A stretch of DNA of 64,000 bases from Cyprinodon diabolis (taxonomy: Eukaryota; Chordata; Actinopteri; Cyprinodontiformes; Cyprinodontidae): positions 1,710,456 through 1,774,455 of the forward strand of contig CM060062.1 of NCBI GenBank assembly GCA_030533445.1, in the 5' to 3' direction. Position 1 is the first letter of the stretch. Each line of letters opens with the position of its first letter. The notes under the pieces are model-generated. The model did not search any database and had not been told where the DNA came from. It was given only the letters and a program-made list of their open reading frames with translations. The position numbers and the translations under genes are program-made. Shown piece after piece: positions 33,471 through 44,515 of the stretch.

Positions 33471-34359
33471 GTTACCTTCACAGGGATCCCATGACTAAGG
33501 TAGGGATCTGTGGTGAAGCCCAGCTACAAAAGGGTTAAGCAATTTAGAGCTTTTTGTCTCAACACTGGTGAAGAAACCAACCTAACCCAATCCCTTAGCG
33601 TCCTGGTTAGTGGATGCTTCCTTGGAGGGACTGGTGAAGATGGGAAAACTAAAGTGGCTCTGCTGCCTGATGGTGACCATTAGACTGGTGCCCTTAGGGA
33701 CTCAAACTGACCGCCTGAACCAAAGGAAAAACCAGAAAGGTTTTTGATGGATCCACAGCAAGTCATCCCTAAGGTGCCAATATGTGGTGGCAGCATTCCA
33801 AGCGCGTTGCTGAAGTTTTGAATAAAACAGACTGTTATGTTTGTACTCATACAAAACGCTCTGGATGAGTTGAAAGTATTAAAGAGATATGTTGACCATC
33901 ACACCTCCGGTGCAAGTCCAGCACTATGAACAAGTTGGTTCACCATGGGATCATGGTGGCAGGTGCAGATGAAAATAGCTTTACCATTTGTAGGAATGTT
34001 TTTCATATTCCTTTTTATACCATGTCTCCAGTCAATGATTCAGAGAATGATAGGATCCACTCTAATCCAGTATTCAGCTGTAACTTATGTTCAACTCCAC
34101 CAAAATGCTGATAAAGATACTGATGATTTGCAACTGTGTAATATGTTACAGGGATAATGATCGCTTCCTCGGGGAGGACCGAGTAGGAATTTTCCTCTAT
34201 TGGAGAGGTTTTGCCTACTCAAGGGACAGATTTTTTAAGCTTTTTACATTCTTGATAAATCTTACATTTTTGCTTAAGTTTTACATTTTAATCCTTTTCA
34301 TATTTTTGTTTTTTGCACATTGATCTTTGATTACTGAATTCCCTATCTGCAATGCATTT

Positions 34360-34770
34360 ATGATGTGTGTAGTAAAAATCTTTTTAGAAGTGCTACATGC
34401 TGATGTTTATATGCACAACAGGATGGAAATGTTAGGTTTATTCAATGCTGATTATAAAATTAATGTGTGCTTATGAAACATTTGTGCAAGGATGCTCCAC
34501 TGTGTCTTGTGATTCAGTCAGGAGACCATCCTGCCATGTCATTCTAGAGGAGCGTCCTGTCTTTATGAACTGATCAATTGTTCTGTCAGAACAATACACT
34601 GTTTGTAACCATGTGTCATGTTCTGTTAATAAAACGCTCTGCGGAGGAGGTCCAGTGGGAGACAGTGTGTTTGAGTCTGGGGTTCAACTGTCTCTCCTTC
34701 TGCAGAAGCCGTATGAAAAATTCCTTACTGTGTATTTCAGTTCTTACTTTTACAAAAACCTACATTTTTT
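34360..34770 (+). repeat. Putative ERV 3' LTR
   Basis: Located downstream of the env remnant. AATAAA at 34628-34633 is followed by a GT-rich stretch, the usual R/U5 layout. Ends not fixed and no 5' partner LTR found. Confidence 0.4.
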
Positions 34771-34897
34771 GAACCCAACAGAAATTAGTGAGAGTGGACA
34801 CTTAAAATACTTCCAAAATCTTAATTTGTTAACACTGTAAAATGTAAACTCCACCACTGCAAAGCAACAGTTTATGTAAATCCGCCCTGATACATAT

Positions 34898-34962
34898 GAA
34901 CAATAAGTTTTGCTGCAGTTTTAACCTAGCTCTTTACTTTTTTTAGCTTAAACATGTACATA

Positions 34963-35006
<44 letters not shown>
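34898..35006 (+). repeat. Dispersed repeat ending in (TA)n, copy 1
   Basis: 'gaacaataagttttgctgca' through 'agcttaaacatgt' followed by TA repeats matches 46516-46653 almost base for base. The Tc1 element at 35007 inserted into the TA tract. Confidence 0.85.
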
Positions 35007-35009
<3 letters not shown>

Positions 35010-36254
35010 TATATTGCCAAAAGTATTTGCTCACCTGCCTTGACTCACATATGAGCTTAAGTGACATCCCGTTCCTAATCCATAGGGTTCAATATGACGT
35101 CGGTCCACCCTTTGCAGCTAGAACAGCTTCAACTCTTCTGGGAAGGCTGTCCACAAGGTTTAGGAGTGTGTTTATGGGAATTTTTGACCATTCTTCCAGA
35201 AGCGCATTTGTGAGGTCGCACACTGATGTTGGACGAGAAGGCCTGGCTCTCAGTCTCCGCTCTAATTCATCCCAAAGGTGTTCTATCGGGTTGAGGTCAG
35301 GACTCTGTGCAGGCCAGTCAAGTTCATCCACACCAGACTCTGTCATCCATGTCTTTATGGACCTTGCTTTGTGCACTGGTGCACAGTCATGTTGGAAGAG
35401 GAAGGGGCCAGCTCCAAACTGTTCCCACAAAGTTGGGAGCATGGAATTGTCCAAAATGTCTTGGTATGCTGAAGCATTCAGAGTTCCTTTCACTGGAACT
35501 AAGGGGCCAAGCCCAGCTCCTGAAAAACAACCCCACACCATAATCCCCCCTCCACCAAACTTTACACTTGGCACAATGCAGTCAGACAAGTACCGTTCTC
35601 CTGGCAACCGCCAAACCCAGACCCGTCCATCAGATTGCCAGATGGAGAAGCGCGATTCGTCACTCCAGAGAACGCGTCTCCACTGCTCTAGAGTCCAGTG
35701 GCGGCGTGCTTTACACCACCGCATCCGACGCTTTGCATTGCACTTGGTTATGTATGGCTTGGATGCAGCTGCTCGACCATGGAAACCCATTCCATGAAGC
35801 TCTCTGCGCACTGTTCTTGAGCTAATCTGAAGGCCACATGAAGTTTGGAGGTCTGTAGTGATTGACTCTGCAGAAAGTTGGCGACCTCTTCGCACTATGC
35901 GCTTCAGCATCCGCTGACCCCGCTCCGTCAGTTTACGTGGCCTACCACTTCGTGGCTGAGTTGCTGTCGTTCCCAAACACTTCCATTTTCTTATAATACA
36001 GCTGACAGTTGACTGTGGAATATTTAGGAGCGAGGAAATTTCACGACTGGATTTGTTGCACAGGTGGCATCCTATCACAGTTCCACGCTGGAATTCACTG
36101 AGCTCCTGAGAGCGACCCATTCTTTCACAAATGTTTGTAAAAACAGTCTGCATGCCTAGGTGCTTGAATTTATACACCTGTGGCCATGGAAGTGATTGGA
36201 ACACCTGATTCCAATAATTTGGATGGGTGAGCAAATACTTTTGGCAATATAGTG
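35007..36254 (-). mobile_element. Complete Tc1-like element with perfect TIRs
   Basis: 1248 bp. The left end CACTATATTGCCAAAAGTAT... and the right end are perfect inverted repeats over 29 bp (35007-35035 and 36226-36254). TA lies on both sides (35005-35006, 36255-36256). The transposase ORF is uninterrupted. This is the most intact transposon in the window. Confidence 0.96.
35089..36120 (-). CDS. Tc1-like transposase, full length, 343 aa
   Basis: Cut-and-paste transposase acting in the nucleus on its own inverted repeats. The start chosen is ATG at 36120 ([13 protein letters not shown]), the usual Tc1 N-terminus; the frame stays open upstream for 38 more codons but into the TIR side. An N-terminal paired-like helix-turn-helix region covers residues about 1-120 and contains a GRPRK AT-hook-like motif. 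Catalytic core: WSDESRF (first D), QHDCAPVH (second D) and [13 protein letters not shown] (E), a DD34E triad; the GGGGIMVWG glycine box lies between. It ends GGPTSY. Length equals the family norm of about 340, with no stop or frameshift. All hallmarks of a possibly active enzyme are present; activity itself is not shown by sequence. Confidence 0.95.
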   Translation of the reverse strand: MGRSQELSEFQRGTVIGCHLCNKSSREISSLLNIPQSTVSCIIRKWKCLGTTATQPRSGRPRKLTERGQRMLKRIVRRGRQLSAESITTDLQTSCGLQISSRTVRRELHGMGFHGRAAASKPYITKCNAKRRMRWCKARRHWTLEQWRRVLWSDESRFSIWQSDGRVWVWRLPGERYLSDCIVPSVKFGGGGIMVWGCFSGAGLGPLVPVKGTLNASAYQDILDNSMLPTLWEQFGAGPFLFQHDCAPVHKARSIKTWMTESGVDELDWPAQSPDLNPIEHLWDELERRLRARPSRPTSVCDLTNALLEEWSKIPINTLLNLVDSLPRRVEAVLAAKGGPTSY

Positions 36255-36256
36255 TA

Positions 36257-37515
36257 TATCCTCAATTCCCCCTTTTGAATTCTCTTAAGAGTTCACCCAC
36301 TAATAGTAAATCTAACACATAGTAAAACAGTATCTATATTTAATGTTAAATATCAGTAAATATTGCAAAAGTTAAAAACCAGTGATTTAAACATCCATGA
36401 TTTCGCACTCTGATGTGTCAACCCCCTGAAAAGGTGACGTTTATAATTTCACCTTTAAACAAACCCGTCAATGTCTGCTCATGACCAGGATATTAATCAT
36501 AGAAAAAAAACTTTAAGTGCTGTTTCTTTCAACATCATAGAACCATGGAATAAACAATGAACAGTTCTCATTGAGATGTATCATTAATCAGGGATCAAAA
36601 GTAATCACAATCAAAACTTCAGACCAAATGTGTCACTCAAGACCACAATTTCAGCATTTAACTACAATTTGGGTTTCATCTAATTAAACCAAAGCTGTTT
36701 TGTTTCCTATGCGCACATTATTTTAATTTACCTTAGACTAGGTAATCTAAGCCTATAAATCTAATAAGGCCAAATTCATCTACTCTCACTCCCACCTGGA
36801 GGCCTCCTAAATGTGACCGCTCATCATGGATAAACCATCCATCCAACTTTACCAATCATTCAGTCACAGTAGGGGACGTCTCAGGACAGGCCGGGGCGTT
36901 CTCCACCAGAAAACCCTACCTTCTCTAAAAGGTAGTAAAAACAGGTGTGACCCCAGGGATATCCCACTCTCGGCCAATCTGAGCAAGAAACCCCGTTTTG
37001 AATCTGACAATTATCATTACCAACTAATTAAAGAACCTTTAAGCCAATCAGGTTCTGAGTCTTTCTAAATCAAAGCAAAAGTGGCATAAAACTCGATCTT
37101 GGTGGGTCTGGAGCAAAATAGTTCCATGATTTTCATCAAAACAAAATCAAAATAAATCAAAACATATAAATCACAATTAGGTAAAATCAAAAATTATCCT
37201 GGCCCGAGTTAAAGGCAAACAACATCACTGTTGCTGATTCTTTCAGTGTCTCTATCACTCATCAATCTAATTAATCAATCAGAGTCTCGTATGGTCTCCT
37301 CCACAGCTCCTTTGGTCTCCATGCAGTCCAATGGCAGATAGATGCTGAATCCATGTGGTGGTTCTCATGGAGTGTTCTCATCACAGTTAATCAATACATT
37401 CCTCCAGGATCCTCCGACACACAGAGAGTGCAGTCAATGGTCTTATCAGACGAAGCAGTGTCTTTAATGAGTAATATGTTATTTACTCAAAATCTAAGTG
37501 CAGTCACAACCAGAT
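36257..37515. other. No gene recognised
   Basis: An 80-codon ORF at 36826-37068 (SRGRLRTGRG motif) has no family I can name. It might be part of an old element; no ends seen. Confidence 0.3.
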
Positions 37516-37601
37516 AAAGTAAAATGTACATGGTAGTGCAAATAGAGCAGTGTGCTGTATTGCACACTGCTCTATTTGCACTACCATGTACATTTTACTT
37601 T
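37516..37601. repeat. Perfect 40-bp hairpin with 6-nt loop
   Basis: Arms 37516-37555 and 37562-37601 are exact reverse complements around TGTATT. The right arm is continuous with a LINE-like 3' tail (to 37835); the left arm is an inverted copy of its first 40 bases. Confidence 0.95.
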
Positions 37602-37835
37602 TTATACTTTATATATATATATATTTTTTATTTATCCATATTTTTATCCTAAGTGTATATATTAGTATATTTTTTGCATGCCTTATACCCCAGTGTTTTT
37701 AGAGATTTTTATAATTTTATCTACCTATTTCATATTATATGTTTCATGTTGCACGATTGTACCATAAAAAATTCCTAGTTGTGAACTCCTTCACTAACAA
37801 TGGCAATAAACCCGATTCTGATTCTGATTCTGATA
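37562..37835 (+). repeat. LINE 3' end with (GATTCT)n tail
   Basis: AT-rich 3' region ending 'ggcaataaacccgattctga' and repeated CTGATT. This tail type is common for CR1/L2-like fish LINEs. No coding part is left. Confidence 0.6.
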
Positions 37836-38099
37836 ATCTTATAGTCTTAACGGAGTGTGTATGAAGTCATCAGCGCGCGCCGGCTACCGTTCATTCTGTC
37901 AGCTGAACTGCTGCTAGTTTTCCCCATGTAACCTGGTTGTATTTCGCTTTTGTTATAATTACAGAAAATGTTTTTATTTGTTTATTTGTATTGTTACTTA
38001 CCTGACTGAAAAACCTCTAGAAAATGTCATTGTTTTATCTGTGCTGCTACTGTAAGAGTGGAAGCCCCTCCTTTTGACTTCTTCTGTGGTATTCTGTAA

Positions 38100-38440
38100 A
38101 AATTCAAAAAATATCCACTAGACTTGGTTTCCAAGATTTGAAGACGTTTCGCCACCTCTCCAGAAGGCTTTCTGAATTTAAATGTCTGGATCCCCAGTGA
38201 GTTTGAGTCTTATATAGACAAAGCCTTGTATTGCTTGGGAACATGCAAATGGTAACCAATGAATGGGTCGTTTGGTTCCATTGTTAGCCTGTAATATCTG
38301 AAACCTCTCTATGATTCTGAGGGTTGGTCGTTAAAGGGGGAGGATTGCCGTTAAGGGGGGGATTGTTTCCTTGAATACCTGAAACCTGTCTATGGGTGTT
38401 AAGAGTCGGTCGTTAAGGAGGTCAGAATTCTGACTTTTTT
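38100..38440. repeat. Dispersed repeat with 'gaagacgtttcgcc' block
   Basis: 'tttgaagacgtttcgccacc' followed by 'cagaaggctttctgaatt' is a widespread fish motif that I associate loosely with Penelope-like elements. Part of it resembles 17095-17240. Confidence 0.4.
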
Positions 38441-38520
38441 CCCCATGTTAAACTGAAATAGAATTTAAAAATCAGTTAACTTTTTCTTTTTTTTCAGTGG
38501 CCCTAATCCTCCGTAGATGA

Positions 38521-38565
38521 GTGATTGAGTGAGTGAGTGAGTGAGTGAGTGAGTGAGAGAGAGAT
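38521..38565. repeat. (GAGT)n microsatellite
   Basis: About nine GAGT units, then GAGAGA. Confidence 0.95.
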
Positions 38566-39575
38566 ATGTTGTAAAGTTCTTATGAGATTGTTAAGTTCTG
38601 TTTTTGCAACCTATTTTTTGAAACAATTGATAATTTCCTCATTTGTTGGACTTACTGTGTATTCTGGACCTGTGCAAATAAAAACAAACTGCCCATCCTT
38701 TGTGTTTGGCTTGGTAGATCTCAGCATGCGGTAAACTTCAAAAGTAGATCTTGGTTTTAAAAAGGTTGGGCACCCCTGATTTAGAGGATGTTTGGGTCAA
38801 CCTGCTGCTGTGAAGCAGCATATTAAAATAGAAATGTTTTCTATTTTAAAATCTAAAGTTTTTTTTAAGTAGAGAACAACAATAGTTTGGTATATAGACA
38901 ATTTCCTGATTCCCATATTTTCTCAAACACCTGAACTGATCGTTTGTTATTTTCTTTCTTTTTTCTGTCTTAATGTTAGAAGTGGGCTTTAGGCTGCCCT
39001 ACAAGGCTTTAAACCTGGGTTTGAATGGAGACTAAGCCATTCTCAAGCACATATCAAGGTGCTCATTTTGAGCCTGGATCCAGATGTATTTTTGATTCTG
39101 TTCATGGTGGAGAATCCTGCTTCACAGCAGCAGGTTGAGCCAAACATCCTCTAAATGTTCAGGCTCCGCTCCAGCGTGGCCGGGTCAAGATCCGCTATTG
39201 CAATCGCACCAAACAGGAAAAAGAACGGCGAGAAGATCTGGTTTGTCAAATTAAAATATAGTAACAACACATCTGTAACTACTAATTAAAGCATAATTCT
39301 TATATATTTAAAAAAAACTAACACCGTTTATTTAAAAGATTGGATGCAAACTCTTTGTACTTCAACAGACCAGGAAGTAGATTTCTCATCTCCATCAGAA
39401 ACTGAACATCTGCTGGATGCTGATGGGGATTTTTTAAATATGTCATATTAAATTAAGCGTTCATTTCTGCACGTTTTGCTCCTATGAATTTAATGATAAT
39501 ATCGCGCATGCTCTCCTCGAGCTCCGATGATAAGTCGCAGCTCAGCAATACGGGAGGAACAGTGGACGCTGTAGG
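38566..39575. other. No gene seen left of the Gypsy element
   Basis: Non-coding by eye. A minus-strand open stretch ending at 39453 (LSSELEESMRDIIIKFIGAK, ending in a stop) remains open across the Gypsy insertion; see findings. Confidence 0.3.
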
Positions 39576-40285
39576 TGTTGGGATCTGGAGCTGTACCACC
39601 TTCCTCCAGCAGAGTGCGCCGTGGGTCTTCTGGAGCTGGAGTCTTCCAGCACACCTGAGACGCATCTACTCATCAGAAGACCTCCCCTTTATAACCAGCT
39701 GACAGACCTTGCTTCGACGCCGCAGTGTTGACCTAGTTTGGTTAGCGACCTGAGCCTTGAACCAGAAGAATCTTTGCTGTCTCTTAAGAGAGATCTGATT
39801 CTAACTCTCCCTTGTTTTTGCCTCACAGGAAACCTGTCTCAAACCTGAAGCTCTGGATGAGCTTAACCTGCCGAGATTGCCCTTGTGAGCCAAACCTGAA
39901 GATTCCTATGTGGATTCCCCTGCTGCTCTTTACTAGAGCTGGAAACTCTGACCAAGGTCTGCCATTAAAAGTCAGAAGCAAGACGCTGCAGCTGCTCGTG
40001 AACTCTGCTAAACAAACAGTGTCTGGACCCAACGGTTCCTCCTCTCAAAGAGAAGCCCGGATTAAAGTCAAGGTAGAATTCTGACTTATCTAAAGACTCA
40101 TATTCATCTGTCTGCCTTCCTAACCGAACTATCATCCCTGCAGACTTCTGTGAACCAGCCTGGACCAGTTCAAGATCCTGTACTTAACTTGTTTCTGTTG
40201 GACATTCAATAAACTCTGTTAAACCTTTTACCCAGCCTCCGTTGTGTTCTGCATGTGGGCTAAGCACTTAAGACCCATCATGACA
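39576..40285 (+). repeat. 5' LTR of the Gypsy element
   Basis: TGTTGGGATC ... CATGACA. TATAA at 39690-39694 sets a start near 39717-39721, and AATAAA at 40208-40213 ends the R region. Confidence 0.95.
39690..39694 (+). promoter_or_regulatory. TATA box of the Gypsy LTR
   Basis: CTTTATAACC. The base 27-31 nt downstream begins the segment CGCAGTGTT (39721-39729), which is complementary to the bases just after the LTR. Confidence 0.6.
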
Positions 40286-41341
40286 GAACACTGCGTCCAA
40301 ACACAAAGCCCAGCAGATCACTTCCGTCGGAGGCTTGAGGAACAAGACGCTCAGATCCATGGACATGCACAAACCCTCCGTGAGTTGCATACTAAGCTTG
40401 AACATCAGAATCAAATGCTTCAAACATATGCCAGCTACATGGGCAATGCTAACGCCACGCCAGCGGTACGTCCAGTTCTGGATCCACTTCCGCCTCCAAG
40501 GTCACCAGTAGTGACGTCATTTCCTGAGTTCCGTCCCAGTCTCCCTGAAAAATTCTCAGGTAACCAGAAGGATTGTAAGGGATTTTTCTTTCAATGTCGA
40601 CTAATTTTTGAAAATTCTCCTGGCAGTTTTCCAAATGATAGAAAAATTATATCATTTATTTTGTCCCAACTCTCTGGACGAGCCCTTGAATGGGTGGAGG
40701 CAAGGTTCTCTTCTGAGTCCAGTTTCACGTGCACTTTTTCTGAGTTTATTTCTGAATTTTCCCAGGTATTTAACCATGACTCTGATCAAACGATAGACTC
40801 TCGAGCTCTGCTGAATTTGAAACAGGGTAATTCCACAGTGGCTGAGTTTTCCATCGACTTCCGGGTGAAAGCCGCAGCCTCTGGGTGGAACGAATGTGCA
40901 CTCAAAAGTGCTTATTATAAGGCCCTAAATGATAACATCAAGGATGAACTAGCTACGATGAACGAACCAGCTAGTTTAGAAGACTTAATCCGCTTAACCA
41001 TCAGGTTGGATAATAGACTCCGAACCAGAAACAGCACTAGACAAAAAAGTCTAAATTTTTCTGTCCCTGCCCCTGCATTAAATAATGCTTCTGTTTTTTC
41101 TGGATCCACAGAACCTGTTTCCAAGCCAAAATCTAAAAACCAGACTTATTCTGTTCCTGTCCAAGTCTCTTACTCAGATGGAGCGGAGGCCGAACCCATG
41201 CAGATTGTACACACAAGGCTAACTCCTGAGGAAAGACAACGACGTTTTAGGGGCAATCTGTGTCTATACTGTGGTGAGACTGGCCATTTCATAGCTTCAT
41301 GCCCGGCTAAGTCAAAAGCCAGGGCCCGTCAGAAGAACTGA
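40280..41341 (+). CDS. Gag of the Gypsy chromovirus
   Basis: Structural protein that assembles the cytoplasmic retrotransposon particle and packages RNA. I chose ATG at 40280 ([17 protein letters not shown]): it gives 353 aa, and its codon overlaps the last six bases of the LTR. Earlier in-frame codons lie within the LTR. An N-terminal coiled coil ([20 protein letters not shown]) is followed by the capsid-like core [19 protein letters not shown] ... [11 protein letters not shown], typical of sushi-class Gag. The C-terminal zinc knuckle [14 protein letters not shown] is intact (C-x2-C-x4-H-x4-C). The frame is open throughout. Pol overlaps its last about 30 bases in the -1 frame. Confidence 0.92.
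   Translation: MTEHCVQTQSPADHFRRRLEEQDAQIHGHAQTLRELHTKLEHQNQMLQTYASYMGNANATPAVRPVLDPLPPPRSPVVTSFPEFRPSLPEKFSGNQKDCKGFFFQCRLIFENSPGSFPNDRKIISFILSQLSGRALEWVEARFSSESSFTCTFSEFISEFSQVFNHDSDQTIDSRALLNLKQGNSTVAEFSIDFRVKAAASGWNECALKSAYYKALNDNIKDELATMNEPASLEDLIRLTIRLDNRLRTRNSTRQKSLNFSVPAPALNNASVFSGSTEPVSKPKSKNQTYSVPVQVSYSDGAEAEPMQIVHTRLTPEERQRRFRGNLCLYCGETGHFIASCPAKSKARARQKN
40286..40298 (+). promoter_or_regulatory. Putative self-primer binding site
   Basis: GAACACTGCGTCC directly follows the LTR. Its AACACTGCG (40287-40295) is the reverse complement of CGCAGTGTT at the predicted 5' end of the RNA. I see no obvious tRNA 3' end match (no TGG start). This is the arrangement of Tf1/sushi elements, which prime minus-strand DNA with their own RNA 5' end. 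Confidence 0.55.
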
Positions 41342-42945
41342 GGAGTCTGACGGGCCATTTGAAAACTGAAAAAGCTCCTCATCTGATGTTACCTGCTACA
41401 CTTTTTTTTTCAAACCAGAATAACACCTTGTCTGCTTTCATTGACTCTGGATGTGAATGTAATCTAATTGATTCTAACCTGGTTCAGCAGCTACAGATTG
41501 AAACAGTTCCGTTATCCAAGCCTCTCAGAGTATCCGCTATTGATGGAAAGAAACTCCATCAAGTCACTCATCAAACACAACCTCTTGATCTGTTGATCTC
41601 CGGATATCATCCTGAGACATTAACATTTTTTGTTTTCCCTTCTGCATGTTCCCCTTTGGTGCTTGGATTCGAGTGGCTGGAACGACATTATCCCCATATC
41701 AACTGGGCTGAACGCCACATTGAGTCCTGGTCCACTTCCTGTCATGAGACATGTCTTCGTTCTGCAGCTCCTGCTGTTCAGTCTCCTAGAGGTAGGCGGG
41801 AGATGGACTCTCCTGACCTTACTTCTGTCCCTTCCGAGTATCATGATCTGGCTCCTGTCTTCAGTAAGGTCAGTGCTACGTCTCTTCCACCTCACAGACC
41901 ATATGACTGTGCCATCAAGTTATTACCAGGAGCTCCCCTGCCCAGCAGTAGACTTTATAACATCTCTAAGCCTGAACGTGAGACCATGGAAAAATATATT
42001 AACGAGTCTCTGGCGGCTGGAATAATCCGTCCATCATCTTCTCCTCTTGGTGCTGGTTTCTTTTTTGTGGGCAAAAAGGATGGTTCCTTACGACCCTGTA
42101 TAGATTACAGAGGCCTTAACCAGATAACCGTCAAAAATAAATACCCACTTCCGTTACTAGCTTCAGCATTTGAACCTGTTCAGGGGGCTACAGTCTTCAC
42201 CAAGCTCGATTTAAGAAATGCTTATCACCTTCTCAGGATAAGAGAAGGAGACGAATGGAAGACAGCCTTTAAAACCCCTTTAGGCCAATTTGAGTATTTG
42301 GTTATGCCTTTTGGCCTCACAAACGCTCCTGCCTGTTTTCAAGCACTTGTCAATGATGTTCTCAGAGATTTTTTGAACATATTCGTGTTTGTATACATTG
42401 ACGACATTTTGATCTACTCCAAGAACCTATCTGAACATAAGAAACAGGTCCGTCTGGTATTTCAGAGACTTTTGGAAAACAAGCTCCTTGTAAAGGCAGA
42501 AAAATGTGAATTTCACCAACCATCTGTCACTTTTTTGGGGTTTGTGCTCGAGGGCGGGCAGGTTAAGCCATCCGAAGATAAAATAAAGGCAGTTCTGGAT
42601 TGGCCGACACCTGAAAACCGCAAACAACTACAGAGATTCCTTGGTTTTGCAAATTTTTACAGACGCTTCATCAGGAACTACAGTCAAACAGCCCTACCTC
42701 TCACAACTCTGACTTCGGTAAAGAAGTCCTTTCAATGGACACCTGAAGCTCAAAGGGCTTTTGAGAAATTAAAGACTCTGTTCTCTAGAGCCCCCATTCT
42801 GATCCAGCCAGATCCCGCTAAGAAGTTTATTTTGGAGGTGGATGCCTCAGATTCCGGTGTTGGAGCGGTTCTCTCTCAACAACTCGACTCAGACCAAAAG
42901 ATTCACCCCTGTGCCTTTTTTTTCTCGCAGACTCTCACCAGCTGA
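41311..42945 (+). CDS. Pol part 1: protease and reverse transcriptase, to a frameshift
   Basis: Reads in the -1 frame relative to gag and is open from 41311, so it would be made by -1 frameshifting. I see no canonical X-XXY-YYZ heptamer in phase within the 31-base overlap. Protease: [13 protein letters not shown] (active-site DSG). [22 protein letters not shown], then [41 protein letters not shown] and the catalytic [10 protein letters not shown]. RNase H begins [14 protein letters not shown] (about 42838). The frame is then lost at a run of eight T (about 42914-42921), and this reading ends 24 bases later. The rest of RNase H and integrase continue in the ORF from 42842. Confidence 0.92.
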   Translation, partial: VKSQGPSEELRSLTGHLKTEKAPHLMLPATLFFSNQNNTLSAFIDSGCECNLIDSNLVQQLQIETVPLSKPLRVSAIDGKKLHQVTHQTQPLDLLISGYHPETLTFFVFPSACSPLVLGFEWLERHYPHINWAERHIESWSTSCHETCLRSAAPAVQSPRGRREMDSPDLTSVPSEYHDLAPVFSKVSATSLPPHRPYDCAIKLLPGAPLPSSRLYNISKPERETMEKYINESLAAGIIRPSSSPLGAGFFFVGKKDGSLRPCIDYRGLNQITVKNKYPLPLLASAFEPVQGATVFTKLDLRNAYHLLRIREGDEWKTAFKTPLGQFEYLVMPFGLTNAPACFQALVNDVLRDFLNIFVFVYIDDILIYSKNLSEHKKQVRLVFQRLLENKLLVKAEKCEFHQPSVTFLGFVLEGGQVKPSEDKIKAVLDWPTPENRKQLQRFLGFANFYRRFIRNYSQTALPLTTLTSVKKSFQWTPEAQRAFEKLKTLFSRAPILIQPDPAKKFILEVDASDSGVGAVLSQQLDSDQKIHPCAFFFSQTLTS

Positions 42946-44515
42946 ACAAAACTATGATGTCGGAGATCGAGAACTTCTAGCCATCAAACTCGCCTTGGAG
43001 GAGTGGAGACACTGGCTTGAGGGGGCCGAACATCCAGTTTTGGTCTGGACAGACCATAAGAACCTGGCTTATCTTCAGTCTGCCAAACAAGCTAATCCAC
43101 GTCATTCTCGATGGTCACTGTTCTTCTCCCGATTCAATCTCATAATCTCTTACAGACCCGGTTCCAAGAACGTCAAGCCCGATTCTCTCTCTCGTCTTTA
43201 CTCTGCTGATCAACCTGAGACTCCCGAGCCTGTTCTTCCTGCCTCCTGTACCATTGGAGTGGTTTCCTGGGAAATTTCTGATCTCATCAACTCTTCCCTA
43301 GCCTCTGAACCAGACCCAGGTATTGGCCCCAAAAATAAAACCTATGTTCCTTCTTCAGTCAGATCCCGCCTGATCCAGTGGATGCATGCAGCAAAATTTT
43401 CCACCCATCCTGGAGTGAGCAGGACAGTAGCCCTGATTTCTAGACGTTTCTGGTGGCCATCCCTACACAAGGATGTTAAGGAGTATGTTTTGGCTTGTCC
43501 CATCTGCGCCAGAAATAAAACCTCCCACCAGCCACCATCTGGCCTGCTGCATCCGTTACCCGTGCCTACCTGTCCCTGGTCTCATATAGCTGTTGATTTT
43601 GTCACTGGTCTCCCGATCCCCATCTTAACCATCGTCGACCGTTTCTCCAAGTCTTGTCATTTGATCCCCCTCAGAAAAATTCCCACGGCTTTCCAGACGG
43701 CACAGCTTCTGGTGAAGCATGTCTTCCGGCTCCATGGCATCCCACAGGAAATTCTTTCTGACCGCGGTCCACAGTTCATTTCTCAAGTCTGGAAAGCCTT
43801 CTGTTCAGCTCTCAACTGTAAGTCTTCCTTAACCTCTGGTTATCATCCACAGTCGAACGGGCAGACGGAGAGAATGAATCAGCAGCTTGAATCTGCTCTC
43901 CGCTGCCTGACCTCAAACAACCCCTCTGACTGGAGTCAGTACCTGACCTGGATCGAATACGCCCACAATTCTCTCAAGTCAGCTTCCACTAGTTTATCCC
44001 CATTTCAGGTCTCTCTGGGTTATCAGCCTCCTCTTTTTCCTGCAGATGAGAGAGAGATCTCGGTTTGTTCAGTCAGTCACCACATCCGTCGCTGTCAGAG
44101 GGTCTGGAAGGACACCATCGCCTCCCTCAACCGTTCATCTGCTTCTTCTAAGCACTTCGCTGACTCCAGGAGACGCCCAGCCCCTGACTACTCCATAGGC
44201 CAAGAGGTATGGCTCTCCACTCGAGACATTCCTCTCAAAGGTATGTCTCGAAAACTGTCTCCCAGGTTCATTGGACCTTACAAGATAGCCCAGATCATCA
44301 ACCCCTCTGCCGTACGTTTACACCTTCCTCCGAGCCTCCGGATCCATCCCACATTCCATGTGTCCCAGATAAAACCTGGTGTTTCTAGCCCCCTGTGCCC
44401 TCCATCCGACTCCCCTCCACCCGCCCTGGACATCGATGGACATCCTGCCTTCACCGTCCGCCGGATCGTGGACTCCCGTCGGCGAGGTCGCGGTTGGCAG
44501 TACCTCGTCGATTGA
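42842..44515 (+). CDS. Pol part 2: RNase H, integrase, truncated chromodomain
   Basis: Continues pol after the T-run shift; genuine pol sequence starts near 42915, so the first about 25 codons are out-of-frame shadow. RNase H end: [21 protein letters not shown]. Integrase: HHCC zinc finger (H...H, then CPIC), catalytic AVDFVTGLP (D), LSDRGPQF (D) and NGQTERMNQ (E), the DD35E set. A few residues seem deleted between GLP and [10 protein letters not shown] compared with relatives. The GPYKI/HVSQIKP tail leads into a chromodomain ([21 protein letters not shown]), which targets integration to histone marks. TGA at 44513-44515 stands where relatives have a Trp, cutting the chromodomain; homologous sequence continues for about 30 codons after it. 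Confidence 0.92.
   Translation: MPQIPVLERFSLNNSTQTKRFTPVPFFSRRLSPAEQNYDVGDRELLAIKLALEEWRHWLEGAEHPVLVWTDHKNLAYLQSAKQANPRHSRWSLFFSRFNLIISYRPGSKNVKPDSLSRLYSADQPETPEPVLPASCTIGVVSWEISDLINSSLASEPDPGIGPKNKTYVPSSVRSRLIQWMHAAKFSTHPGVSRTVALISRRFWWPSLHKDVKEYVLACPICARNKTSHQPPSGLLHPLPVPTCPWSHIAVDFVTGLPIPILTIVDRFSKSCHLIPLRKIPTAFQTAQLLVKHVFRLHGIPQEILSDRGPQFISQVWKAFCSALNCKSSLTSGYHPQSNGQTERMNQQLESALRCLTSNNPSDWSQYLTWIEYAHNSLKSASTSLSPFQVSLGYQPPLFPADEREISVCSVSHHIRRCQRVWKDTIASLNRSSASSKHFADSRRRPAPDYSIGQEVWLSTRDIPLKGMSRKLSPRFIGPYKIAQIINPSAVRLHLPPSLRIHPTFHVSQIKPGVSSPLCPPSDSPPPALDIDGHPAFTVRRIVDSRRRGRGWQYLVD

Larger units (their letters stand above)
30150..34770 (+). pseudogene. Decayed endogenous retrovirus, split by an R4 LINE
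   Basis: Fragments of a retrovirus-like provirus occur in the expected order on the plus strand. They are a protease region (about 30180-30970, with LLGR-type and DSGA motifs and probable duplication), the integrase zinc finger and C-terminal domain (about 33190-33470) without the catalytic core, an env surface remnant (about 33570-33880), a hydrophobic tail (34140-34320) and a putative 3' LTR. RT, RNase H and the integrase core are missing. Stops and frame changes are frequent throughout, so nothing can be expressed as a virus protein. The R4 LINE at 30985 interrupts it. The motifs resemble epsilon/gamma-type fish ERVs, an inference from short matches only. Confidence 0.65.

Noticed and set aside
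35089..35825. Plus-strand ORFs of up to 277 codons at 34964-35825
   Set aside because: Shadow frames of the minus-strand Tc1 transposase and of the TA tract.
36826..37068. 80-codon ORF with SRGRLRTGRG as a retroelement protein
   Set aside because: No second motif or element ends; resemblance too short to support.
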